7,905 nucleotides of DNA from an uncultured bacterium (GCA_902826945.1 CADEGS010000207.1:1-7905), one strand, 5' to 3'. Numbered from the stretch's first letter, positions 1-6,957 are shown. A program made the numbers and translations. Notes: generated by a model from the sequence alone, not told the origin.

Positions 1-410
1 GCGAGTTCCGCTTCCAGTCGCGCTTCTCGAGCTGGGTCTACCGCATCGCGGTCAACTCGAGCATCGACATGAAGCGCCGCGCCCGGACCCGGCGCATCGC
101 CTCCCTGGAGGCGGTCCAGGAGTCCGGCCCCGACGGCTCGCGCTTCGACATCCACGACGAGCGGGTGGACATGCCGCTCGCGTCGGCCTCGCGCAAGGAG
201 CTCGAGATCGAGGTGCAACGGGCGCTCGACCGCTTGTCTCCGAAGCTGCGCGCGATCATCGTGTTGCGCTACACGCAGAGCCTCTCGTACGAGGAGATCG
301 CGGAGACGCTCAAGGTCTCCCTCGGCACCGTCAAGTCGCGGCTGTCGCGCGCCCACGAGGCGCTCGACCGCGAGCTGACGCCTCTCCTGGACAAGCACTA
401 CCTGGGCTGA
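1..410 (+). CDS. ECF-type RNA polymerase sigma factor, 3' part
   Basis: The gene begins before the window. The frame is open from base 3 and gives 135 residues before TGA at 408-410. An extracytoplasmic-function sigma factor directs RNA polymerase to stress promoters and is normally held by an anti-sigma factor. The first visible residues, with FSSWVYRIAVN followed by SSIDMKRR, match the end of region 2 (2.3/2.4, promoter melting and -10 contact). After an acidic linker, ALDRLSPKLRAIIVLRY and YEEIAETL..SLGTVKSRL form region 4, whose helix-turn-helix reads the -35 element. This layout is RpoE/SigW-like. The internal ATG at base 69 lies inside region 2 and is not the true start. The anti-sigma gene starts 9 nt after the stop, so the two are almost certainly co-transcribed. 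The promoter and N-terminus are not visible. Base composition is slightly less GC-extreme than the genes that follow. Confidence 0.93.
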   Translation, partial: EFRFQSRFSSWVYRIAVNSSIDMKRRARTRRIASLEAVQESGPDGSRFDIHDERVDMPLASASRKELEIEVQRALDRLSPKLRAIIVLRYTQSLSYEEIAETLKVSLGTVKSRLSRAHEALDRELTPLLDKHYLG

Positions 411-419
411 CACCGAACG

Positions 420-1139
420 ATGTCCGCGACCTGCCAGAGCTTCCGCGACGCATGGCTCGAGACCGCCCCTGGCGGTCGCGAGGCGCGTGCGTCGGCGAGC
501 GCGGCGCACTGCTCCGAGTGCGACGCCTGGCAGGAGCGTCAGGCGCTCGTGACCCGCGCGCTGTTCGCGCTCGAGCCGCTGCGCGCGCCCGAGCTGCTGC
601 TGGCCGCGACGGCGAACGAGATCGAGGCCGGCAGCGAGGCGCGCTTCGTGCGGCTGCTCGGCGGGCTCGAGCCACGGGTCGCGCCGCGCGAGCTCGAGGA
701 GCGCCTCGCGAGCGAGGGCTTCTACGCGATCTTCCTGCGCCGGCTGACGCTCGAGCGCGCGCCGCACGTGCTCGAGCGCCTGGTCGCCGAGGAGCTCGTC
801 GATCCCGCCGCGACCGCGCGCCGCTTCGCCGGCGGCCTGCCGCGCCGCCGCGCGCCGCTGGCGCTGGCCGAGCGCCTCGCCGAGCGCCGCCTGGCGCCCG
901 CCGCGCCGCGCCGCCTGGTGCCGCTCGCGGCCGCGCTGGCCGCGTCGCTCGCCCTCTGGCTGGGCTGGCGCGCGCGCCAGCCCGACGAGCCGCGCTACGC
1001 CTTCCGCGTGCGCACGGCCGAGGCCTCCGCGCTCGAGCCGCTGGCGCGCCAGCTCGGCGCCGCGCTGGGCGGCGGCGTCGGCCTGGCCGTCGAGCCCGTC
1101 CCGCCCGCGCGCGAGCGGGCCGCGGAGGCGCTGCGGTGA
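420..1139 (+). CDS. Single-pass anti-sigma factor with N-terminal Cys/His cluster
   Basis: A 239-residue protein encoded 9 nt after the sigma factor. The N-terminus has Cys5 and then His30-Cys31-x2-Cys34. This resembles the zinc-binding HxxxCxxC motif of ZAS anti-sigma factors, but the His directly abuts the first Cys, so it is a variant. Residues 40-160 are helical, charged and Arg-rich and should be cytoplasmic, where sigma would be bound. One hydrophobic segment (about 166-183, VPLAAALAASLALWLGW) follows a basic stretch, RRLAPAAPRR, predicting N-in/C-out topology. The remaining 55 or so residues would be periplasmic, much shorter than the periplasmic part of E. coli RseA. No clear Shine-Dalgarno precedes the ATG, so translation may be coupled to the sigma gene. 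The stop overlaps the next gene's GTG as GTGA, implying coupling. The role rests on gene order, topology and the Cys/His cluster; I see no closer family match. Confidence 0.78.
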   Translation: MSATCQSFRDAWLETAPGGREARASASAAHCSECDAWQERQALVTRALFALEPLRAPELLLAATANEIEAGSEARFVRLLGGLEPRVAPRELEERLASEGFYAIFLRRLTLERAPHVLERLVAEELVDPAATARRFAGGLPRRRAPLALAERLAERRLAPAAPRRLVPLAAALAASLALWLGWRARQPDEPRYAFRVRTAEASALEPLARQLGAALGGGVGLAVEPVPPARERAAEALR

Positions 1140-2152
1140 GCGCGCGCTCCTGCGCCACGCGCGCGCGCCTGGCGCTGTGCCTGGCCGCGGCGCTCGTCGC
1201 CGGCTGCGACCGCTCGGGCGACGCGCCCGCCACCGGGCTCGCCGCGGCCGAGCAGGCCCTCGGCGAGCGGCTGGCGGTGCTGCCGCGCCTGCGCGAGGCG
1301 CGCGACGTCGCGCACGCCGGCACGCGGCGCGTCGAGCTCTACGAGCGCTCCGGCGACGACGCGCGCTACCTCGCCTACCGCGAGCGCGTCGCGAGCGACG
1401 GCGCGGGCGCCTTCGCGCTCGAGCCGCTGGAGCCCCTGACCGACGTCGCGGGCGGCTGGTCGTCGTTCGCGCTCGTGCAGCGCCAGCGCGCGAAGTTCCT
1501 GGTGCGCTACCGCGACTTCGCCGTGCGCGACGAGGTGCTCTTCCTGCGCAACTACCGCCTCTACGACCGCGGCCCCGGCGAGCCGGTGGCCGGGCGCGCG
1601 TGCGAGCACCTGAGCGTGCGGCGCGCCGACGGCTCGCACGGCTACGAGCTCGCGCTGGACGAGGAGACGGGCCTGCTCCTCGACGCGATCGAGCTCGACG
1701 GCGAGGGGCGCGTGCTCGCGCGCGTCACGTACGAGTCGCTGGAGCTCCGGCCCGACCTCTCCTCGGTGGTCTTCCACCGCTCGACGATCGAGGAGGTCGA
1801 GCACGCGCTCGACCTCTCGCTGCCCGAGTCCTTCCAGGCGCCGCTGCTCGAGCCGCGGCTCCTGCCGCAGGGCTACGAGCTGCGCCAGGCCTCGACCCTG
1901 CTCGACGACCAGGACCAGCGCTGGGCGAAGCTCGTCTACACCGACGGCGTCGAGACGCTCTTCTTCGCGCAGGGCCTGCGCGACGAGCGCGCGGCCGCGC
2001 TGCCGCCGCTGCCCGAGGGCGACGAGCTGCTCGTGCTCCAGCAGGGCGCCGTGACGATGGCCTCGGGCAACATCCGCGGCGAGCGCCTGGTGCTGGCCGG
2101 CAAGGTCGGCTCGCGCGCCCTGCTCGACCTGGTCGAGTCGTCCTTGCCCTGA
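1136..2152 (+). CDS. RseB/MucB-like sigma-regulatory lipoprotein
   Basis: A 338-residue protein starting at a GTG that overlaps the anti-sigma stop (GTGA). The start is supported by a classic lipoprotein signal: Arg-rich n-region, hydrophobic LALCLAAALVA and lipobox LVAGC, with Cys24 as lipidation site. Asp25 follows, which in E. coli is the inner-membrane retention signal. The mature part resembles RseB/MucB, which binds the anti-sigma periplasmic domain and blocks its proteolysis until envelope damage is sensed. Residues 110-215 look like the LolA-like N-terminal fold (FLVRYRDFAVRDEVLFL, then YELALDEETGLLLDAIELDG). Residues 228-338 look like the C-terminal domain: LPQGYEL, WAKLVYTDGVETLFFAQ, and a final VLAGKVGSRALLDLVESSL, like the closing strand and helix of RseB. 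The length fits RseB (about 320). E. coli RseB is soluble, so the lipid anchor is a notable difference. The family call comes from pattern similarity without an alignment. Confidence 0.75.
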   Translation: MSARSCATRARLALCLAAALVAGCDRSGDAPATGLAAAEQALGERLAVLPRLREARDVAHAGTRRVELYERSGDDARYLAYRERVASDGAGAFALEPLEPLTDVAGGWSSFALVQRQRAKFLVRYRDFAVRDEVLFLRNYRLYDRGPGEPVAGRACEHLSVRRADGSHGYELALDEETGLLLDAIELDGEGRVLARVTYESLELRPDLSSVVFHRSTIEEVEHALDLSLPESFQAPLLEPRLLPQGYELRQASTLLDDQDQRWAKLVYTDGVETLFFAQGLRDERAAALPPLPEGDELLVLQQGAVTMASGNIRGERLVLAGKVGSRALLDLVESSLP

Positions 2153-2155
2153 CCG

Positions 2156-2177
2156 CCGTCGGGAAAAGCGTCCCGCG
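2156..2177 (+). repeat. 22-bp intergenic hairpin motif, copy 1
   Basis: This lies 3 nt after the RseB-like stop codon. It matches the copy at 2851-2872 at 17 of 22 positions. CGGGA (2160-2164) pairs with TCCCG (2171-2175) around a 6-nt loop. There is no T-tract, so it is not a standard intrinsic terminator. It could be a mRNA-end or stability hairpin, or a member of a dispersed intergenic repeat. Confidence 0.45.
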
Positions 2178-2193
2178 CGCGCGACGGAGGGGT

Positions 2194-2206
2194 GGAAGGA
2201 GCTTCC
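2194..2206 (+). other. Short inverted repeat GGAAG-GAG-CTTCC
   Basis: A perfect 5-bp stem with a 3-nt spacer in the gap between the RseB-like and CheX-like genes. Its core, GGAAGGAGCTTCC, resembles the core of the two 22-bp hairpin motifs (GGAAGAGCTTTCC at 2857-2869). It may be a degenerate third copy or an operator half-site pair. Its role is unknown. Confidence 0.25.
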
Positions 2207-2230
2207 TACGGCCCACGCCGTAGACGCTCT

Positions 2231-2258
2231 TTGTCTCACATCCGAGCCCTCGTACGTT
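2231..2258 (+). promoter_or_regulatory. Candidate sigma-70-like promoter for the CheX-like gene
   Basis: TTGTCT (2231-2236) and TACGTT (2253-2258) are separated by 16 bp in the least GC-rich part of the 140-bp gap. They match the -35 and -10 consensus at 4/6 and 3/6 positions. The leader to the ATG at 2293 would be about 28 nt. A promoter is expected here because the gap is long and holds a hairpin, but the exact match is weak. Confidence 0.22.
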
Positions 2259-2292
2259 CGACAGGCTAGGCGCGCTCGAGCAGGAGCGCGGC

Positions 2293-2841
2293 ATGGTCGA
2301 AGCGGCGGTCGAGATCGCGGAGCAGGCGCTGGCACGGGTCGTGAGCGACCTGGGCATGATCCTCGACCAGCCGTTCGTGGCCGAGGGCGTGCGCACCGAG
2401 CGCGTCGCCCGCCGCGCGGCGGGCGAGGGCTCGGTGCACATCTCGTTCAAGCTCGCGGTCTCCGGGCCGCGCGGCGGCGGCGAGGGGTGCTTCCTCCTGC
2501 CGCTGCGCGAGGCGCTGACGCTGGCGGCGCTGCTGATGCTCTCGCCCGAGGACGAGGTCCTGGCGGTGCGCGAGGCCGCCGCGCCGGACCACGTGGCGAA
2601 GGACGCGCTGCTCGAGATCGGCAACTTCATCGCCTGCGCGTGCGACGGGGTCCTGCGCGAGCGCGGGCGGCACTCGACGATCCTGCCCGCGGGCTGCCAG
2701 GGGGTGCGCGCCGACGTGCGCCCGGCGCTCGACTACCGCGAAGGCGAGAGCCTGCTCGTCGTCCGCGCGCGCGCCCGCATCGGCGCGTTCGAGCCCTTCG
2801 AGCTCCTGGCGATGCTGCCCGAGCACGCCGTGCTCGCCTGA
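2293..2841 (+). CDS. CheX/CheC-family phosphatase-like protein
   Basis: A 182-residue protein. The ATG start has a good Shine-Dalgarno, AGGAG, 6 nt upstream, and an in-frame stop at 2221 limits extension. CheC/CheX/FliY proteins dephosphorylate phospho-CheY and are marked by [D/S]-x3-E-x2-N followed about 22 residues later by Pro. Here KDALLEIGNFIACACDG gives Asp104-x3-Glu108-x2-Asn111, then Pro132 after 20 residues, so the catalytic Glu and Asn are present. The preceding GCFLLPLREALTLAALLMLSPEDEVLA fits the strand-helix before that motif in CheX. Only one motif is present, which is closer to CheX than to the two-motif CheC. Residues 1-40 add a helical segment of unknown role. No chemotaxis or flagellar genes are in view, so the substrate may be a different phosphorylated receiver domain. 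The fold call is moderately sure; the enzymatic role is inferred. Confidence 0.62.
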   Translation: MVEAAVEIAEQALARVVSDLGMILDQPFVAEGVRTERVARRAAGEGSVHISFKLAVSGPRGGGEGCFLLPLREALTLAALLMLSPEDEVLAVREAAAPDHVAKDALLEIGNFIACACDGVLRERGRHSTILPAGCQGVRADVRPALDYREGESLLVVRARARIGAFEPFELLAMLPEHAVLA

Positions 2842-2850
2842 GCGGGACGC

Positions 2851-2872
2851 CCGCCGGGAAGAGCTTTCCGGG
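2851..2872 (+). repeat. 22-bp intergenic hairpin motif, copy 2
   Basis: This lies 9 nt after the CheX-like stop and matches 17 of 22 positions of the copy at 2156-2177. CCGGGAA (2854-2860) pairs with TTTCCGG (2865-2871), with one G-T wobble, around a GAGC loop. The two copies differ in sequence yet both keep a stem, which favours selection on structure over chance. No T-tract follows. Confidence 0.48.
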
Positions 2873-2967
2873 GCCGCGAGACTCGCCGGCCCGATCCCGC
2901 TCCCGCCCCGCGCTCGCGGGATAGCCTTTGGGCGTCCAGGCCCCCCGGCCAGCTTCCTGGAGCCCAA

Positions 2968-3414
2968 ATGAGCGCAGAACGCGACCCCGACCCGTACTCC
3001 GACGCGCACCTCGAGTCGCCCGAGTACCGCCAGCGCCTGCGGCGCAAGCTGAACACGCTGATCGCGGTCCTCGAGGTCGCCTGCGCCAAGGTGCGCCGGA
3101 CGCTGGCCGGCCCCGACCCCGACGTCGAGCGCCTGACGCGCATCTACAAGAACCTGCGCGACACGCTGCAGGTCTGCCTGCGGGCGCGCTCCGCGCTGGA
3201 GCGCCACGAGAAGCTGCCGCCCGAGCTGCCGGCCCACCTGCGCCTGGCCGGCGCGGCGGGCGAGGCCGAGGGCTCCTCCGCCGCGCGCAGCCGCACCGTG
3301 GACGTGCGCACCGACGAGGAGCGCGAGCGCTTCGAGCGCCTGGGCCCGATCGCGGCCGAGGACGTGCGCGCCTGCGACCTGGACGAGCTCTGCCGCCAAC
3401 TGCTCGGAAGCTGA
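2968..3414 (+). CDS. Hypothetical helical protein
   Basis: A 148-residue protein I do not recognise. The ATG is preceded by GGAG at 2959-2962, spacing 5 nt, which supports this start. There is no signal peptide or membrane segment, so it should be cytoplasmic. Residues 18-47 (YRQRLRRKLNTLIAVLEVAC) and 51-83 (VERLTRIYKNLRDTLQVCL) look like two amphipathic helices, perhaps a helical hairpin, rich in Arg and Leu. Residues 93-112 form a Gly/Ala/Ser-rich linker. Residues 113-146 are charged and probably helical, ending DLDELCRQLLGS. Cys occurs at 39, 70, 136 and 142, but with no metal-binding spacing. It follows the CheX-like gene on the same strand after 126 bp that include a hairpin, so a functional link is possible but unproven. 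Its stop is only 10 bp from the convergent nadE stop. Codon use matches the neighbours, and the good start and ribosome-binding site favour a real gene. Confidence 0.7.
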   Translation: MSAERDPDPYSDAHLESPEYRQRLRRKLNTLIAVLEVACAKVRRTLAGPDPDVERLTRIYKNLRDTLQVCLRARSALERHEKLPPELPAHLRLAGAAGEAEGSSAARSRTVDVRTDEERERFERLGPIAAEDVRACDLDELCRQLLGS

Positions 3415-3424
3415 CCGGCTGCCG

Positions 3425-4246
3425 CTACTTGCGCCAGTCGCGCAGGTAGCGGAAGTCGTGGCTGACCGTGCGCCGCGAGAGCTTCGCGATCAGGGGCGGC
3501 AGCCGCTTGAACTGGTTCTCGACCACGCGCGCGGCGACGCGCCGCACGAGCTCGGGGTCGAAGCCCGCCTCGACCAGCTCGTCGTGCGTGTAGCGCTCGT
3601 CGACCATGCGGAACAGCAGCCGGTCGGCGTCGGCGTAGCGGAAGCCGAGGTCGGCCTCGTCGGTCTGCCCCTCGAACAGGTCCGCCGAGGGCGCCTTGTC
3701 GATCACGGCGCTCGGCAGCTCGAGATGGCGCGCGAGCTGGTAGACCTGGTGCTTGTAGAGGTCGCCGAGCGGGTTCAGGGCGTGCGCCGCGTCGCCCCAC
3801 TGGGTCGTGTAGCCGAGCAGGATCTCGGTCTTGTTGCTCGTGCCGACGACCAGGCCGCGCCAGGCGACCGACTGGTCGTAGAGCACCGTCATGCGGCAGC
3901 GCGCCATCACGTTGCCGCGCCGGCGCGCGTCCAGGTCGCCGGCGTGCGCGAGGTAGCCGTCGACCATGGGGCTGATGTCCACGCGCCGCTGCGCGACACC
4001 GAGCGCGCGCGCGACGAGCTCGCCGTCGCGCTCGCTGCGCGGGTCGGAGCTCTTGTAGGGCATCAGCACGCACAGGACGCGCTCGGCGCCGAGCGCGCGC
4101 GCGCACAGCGCGGCGGCCACGGCCGAGTCCACGCCGCCCGAGAGGCCGACCACGGCGCGCTCGAAGCCGGCGGCGGAGAGCTCCTCGCGCAGGAAGCTCA
4201 CCAGGAGCTCGGTGACGAGCGCCGGCTGGACGTCGAGCCCGCTCAT
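3425..4246 (-). CDS. nadE: NAD+ synthetase, ammonia-ligase subunit
   Basis: A 273-residue NadE that adenylates deamido-NAD+ (nicotinate adenine dinucleotide) with ATP and amidates it to NAD+, in the cytoplasm. The PP-loop SGGVDS is at residues 36-41 (VVGLSGGVDSAV). Other family motifs follow: GTSNKTE (135-141), GDLYKHQVYQLA (161-172), the APSADL...GQTDE segment (185-197) and FKRLPPLIAK (246-255). The C-terminus, RRTVSHDFRYLRDWRK, is also typical. The length fits stand-alone bacterial NadE (about 270). It lacks the fused glutaminase domain; that activity is encoded separately just upstream. ATG 4246-4244 overlaps the amidase TGA as ATGA, which fixes the start and implies coupled translation. 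It is the last gene of the minus-strand unit and ends at TAG, 10 bp from a convergent gene. An open frame runs further upstream, but it overlaps the amidase and carries no conserved sequence. Confidence 0.95.
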   Translation of the reverse strand: MSGLDVQPALVTELLVSFLREELSAAGFERAVVGLSGGVDSAVAAALCARALGAERVLCVLMPYKSSDPRSERDGELVARALGVAQRRVDISPMVDGYLAHAGDLDARRRGNVMARCRMTVLYDQSVAWRGLVVGTSNKTEILLGYTTQWGDAAHALNPLGDLYKHQVYQLARHLELPSAVIDKAPSADLFEGQTDEADLGFRYADADRLLFRMVDERYTHDELVEAGFDPELVRRVAARVVENQFKRLPPLIAKLSRRTVSHDFRYLRDWRK

Positions 4247-5127
4247 CGCGCGGGCTCCGCCTCCCCGGCTCCCGCGCGCGCGGCGCGGCCGAGGTGGCGC
4301 TCCAGCCCCGCGGCCAGCAGCCAGGGCTTCTCGTCGCGGCGCAGCGGCGTCTCGACGCGCGCGCGGCGCAGCGCGGAGCGCTCGAGGCGGTGCCGCAGCT
4401 CGCCGGTCTCGAAGCCCTCGAGCACGGCCGCGCGCTCGCCGAACGGGTCGTACACGGCGCTGTGGCCGCCGAAGCCGATGCCGTCCTCCCAGCCGACGCG
4501 CGCGGCGTAGACCACCCACGTGCGGTAGAAGAGCGCGCTCGCCGCCAGCAGGCGCTCCCAGGTGCGCTGCGAGGAGAGCCCCGGGCCGGGCGCCTCGGCG
4601 CCGCGCGCGGGCGACGCGCTCGCGACGAGCAGCGCCTCGGCGTCGTTCAGGAAGTGCAGGTACGAGCTCGGCACGTGCCAGAAGTCCTCGCACAGGAGCG
4701 GCCCGAAGCGCCCGTGCTTGCTCTCGAACAGCTCGAAGCCCTCGCCGGCGGCGAAGTCGCGCGCCTCGTCGAACATGCCGTAGGAGACGAGGTGCACCTT
4801 GCGGTGCACGCCCTTGATCTCGCCGTCCTCGAGGAACACGAGCGAGTTGTAGAAGCGCTCCTCGGGCGAGCGCTCGACGCAGCCGAAGACGATCGAGACG
4901 TCGCGCGAGGCGCGCCGCAGGCGCTCGATCGGCTCGGCGTCGAGCGCCAGCCCGAGCTCGAAGACCTGGTCCTTCAGGAAGTAGCCGGTCAGCGAGAGCT
5001 CGGGGAAGAGCACCAGGTCGGAGCCGCGCGCGCGCGCGCGCTCGACGTGCTCGACGTGGTCGTCCAGGTTCGCCTGCAGATCGCCCAGCCGCGGGTTGGT
5101 CTGGGCCACGACGATGCGACAGTCCAT
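4243..5127 (-). CDS. Nitrilase-superfamily glutamine amidase, partner of NadE
   Basis: A 294-residue carbon-nitrogen hydrolase. The Glu-Lys-Cys triad is visible as Glu43 (FPELSLTGY), Lys110 (HRKVHLV) and Cys146 (LLCEDFW). The GY-x2-D-type segment after Glu43 (GYFLKDQVFE) and the Cys-Glu-Asp-x-Trp motif are typical of the glutaminase domain of glutamine-dependent NAD+ synthetases. It most likely hydrolyses glutamine and passes ammonia to NadE, whose gene overlaps its stop by 4 nt (ATGA). The last 30 residues (after KPWLLAAGLERHLG) form an Arg/Ala-rich tail where fused enzymes carry the interdomain linker. The start is supported by GGGGAG at 5137-5142, 9 nt upstream. Residues 31-34 are encoded by eight CG dinucleotides. 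Another C-N hydrolase substrate, such as a simple amide or beta-ureidopropionate, is possible but less likely given the motif and gene order. Confidence 0.88.
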   Translation of the reverse strand: MDCRIVVAQTNPRLGDLQANLDDHVEHVERARARGSDLVLFPELSLTGYFLKDQVFELGLALDAEPIERLRRASRDVSIVFGCVERSPEERFYNSLVFLEDGEIKGVHRKVHLVSYGMFDEARDFAAGEGFELFESKHGRFGPLLCEDFWHVPSSYLHFLNDAEALLVASASPARGAEAPGPGLSSQRTWERLLAASALFYRTWVVYAARVGWEDGIGFGGHSAVYDPFGERAAVLEGFETGELRHRLERSALRRARVETPLRRDEKPWLLAAGLERHLGRAARAGAGEAEPAR

Positions 5128-5151
5128 GCGCGCATTCTCCCCGCGATCCGC

Positions 5152-5170
5152 GAGCCCGGCAAACCGGGGC

Positions 5171-5172
<2 letters not shown>
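5152..5172 (-). repeat. GAGCCC hairpin at the moxR end
   Basis: GAGCCCGG (5152-5159) pairs with CCGGGGCTC (5164-5172) around a CAAA loop with one bulged G. It overlaps the moxR stop codon (5173-5171) and fills half of the 43-bp gap to the amidase gene. There is no T-tract. A similar element lies at 6935-6957. It could be a mRNA-processing or partial attenuation hairpin that separates moxR output from the NAD+ genes. Confidence 0.45.
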
Positions 5173-6168
<996 letters not shown>

Positions 6169-6172
<4 letters not shown>

Positions 6173-6867
6173 GCGGCCCTCCGCAGGCGCTCGCCGAGCG
6201 CGGCGAAGCTCGCGACGACCGGCGCCCCCGCCGGCGCCGCGCGCGCGCCGGCGTGCGCGACGAGCACCGCCTCGAGCCCGGCGCCGCGCGCGCCGGCCAG
6301 GTCCTTCTCGGGGTGGTCGCCGACGTGCAACGCCTCGCCGGCGGCGACGCCGGCGCGCTCGAGCGCCAGGCGGAAGATCGCCGGATCGGGCTTCTCGACC
6401 GCGGCCAGCGCCGAGCACACGACGAAGTCGAAGCGCCGCGCCAGGTCGAGCACCTCGAGCACGCGCGGCAAGCGCGCGCTCCAGTTCGAGACGACGCCGA
6501 GCGCCAGGCCGCGCCCGCGCAGCTCGTCCAGCAGCTCGGGCCCGCCGGCGAAGAGCTCGAAGGTCGCGGGGCTCTCGAAGCGCGCGAAGAGCTCGTCCGT
6601 GAGCTCGCGCACGCTCTCCTCGCCGAGCCCCAGGCGCTCGCCGAAGATGCGCCGCACGTAGGCCCGGAACCAGGGGTCGGCGTAGCGGTAGGCGCCGTCG
6701 ATCCACAGCGGCAGCTCGTCGTGCGCGGCGCGCATCAGCCCGCGCATGGCGCGCGCGTCGATCGCGACCCCGCGCGAGCGGGCCGCCTGGGCGTAGATCT
6801 CGGAGCGCGAAGGATTTTCCCGCACGAGCGTGTCTCCGACGTCGAAGAGGACGGCGCGCAGGGCCAT
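6169..6867 (-). CDS. HAD-superfamily hydrolase (subfamily IA-like)
   Basis: A 232-residue phosphatase-type protein. Motif I is FDVGDTL with nucleophile Asp9; motif II is the Ser in VVSNWS (Ser127); motif III is Lys159 in EKPDP; motif IV is HVGDHPEKD (Asp184, Asp189). Residues 15-95 are helical and fit a C1 cap. Motif I is DxGDT rather than DxDGT, so the usual general-acid Asp two residues after the nucleophile is Gly. Some active HAD enzymes, such as YihX-type proteins (DLGN), also lack it. The substrate is unknown; being first in a unit ending in NAD+ synthetase suggests a nucleotide or sugar phosphate, but that is a guess. I chose ATG 6867 because motif I normally lies 5-10 residues from the start. 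GTG 6879 would add four residues but would put the AAAGG motif directly against the start codon. The stop overlaps the moxR GTG. Confidence 0.9.
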
Positions 6868-6905
6868 GGCGGCGCGCACCTTTCGGCCCGATCGCCTCGA
6901 GATCC

Positions 6906-6921
6906 CGGCGCGCGCGCGCCG
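6906..6921. promoter_or_regulatory. 16-bp perfect palindrome, possible operator
   Basis: CGGCGCGCGCGCGCCG is a perfect inverted repeat with no spacer, centred between 6913 and 6914, in the divergent region. It could bind a dimeric regulator controlling both directions, or form Z-DNA or a cruciform. In DNA this GC-rich, CG runs arise easily, so chance is a fair alternative. Confidence 0.3.
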
Positions 6922-6934
6922 ATCGTACGCAGGT

Positions 6935-6957
6935 CGCGAGCCCGGGGGGAGGGGCTC
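6935..6957. repeat. GAGCCC hairpin, second copy
   Basis: GAGCCC (6938-6943) pairs with GGGCTC (6952-6957) around a G-rich loop. The element starts CGCGAGCCCGG and ends GGGGCTC, as does the one at 5149-5172. The two copies lie just outside the HAD-moxR pair in the same orientation. Confidence 0.38.

Noticed and set aside
452..1135. Upstream extension of the RseB-like frame to an ATG at 452.
   Set aside because: It would overlap the whole anti-sigma gene and put the lipoprotein signal in mid-protein. GTG 1136 directly precedes the signal peptide.
2251..2258. TCGTACG found upstream of the CheX-like gene and again near 6923.
   Set aside because: The same heptamer also occurs inside the sigma factor gene, so a shared regulatory role is not supported.
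995..2335. A 446-codon minus-strand open frame opposite the RseB-like gene.
   Set aside because: It is compositional antisense sequence with no domain; the plus strand has a signal peptide and an RseB-like pattern.
2266..3399. A 377-codon minus-strand open frame covering the CheX-like and helical-protein genes.
   Set aside because: The translation is Ala/Arg/Gln-rich shadow sequence, while the plus-strand genes have good ribosome-binding sites and a catalytic motif.
4247..4693. Upstream extension of the NadE frame, which might mean a frameshifted fusion with the amidase.
   Set aside because: The extension is Arg/Ala shadow of the amidase gene. Both proteins have normal lengths, complete motifs and an ATGA junction.
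6812..6828. A sequence on the minus strand resembling the 22-bp hairpin motif (CGGGAAAATCC).
   Set aside because: It encodes the conserved start region of the HAD protein, lacks the stem and matches only in part, so it is probably chance.
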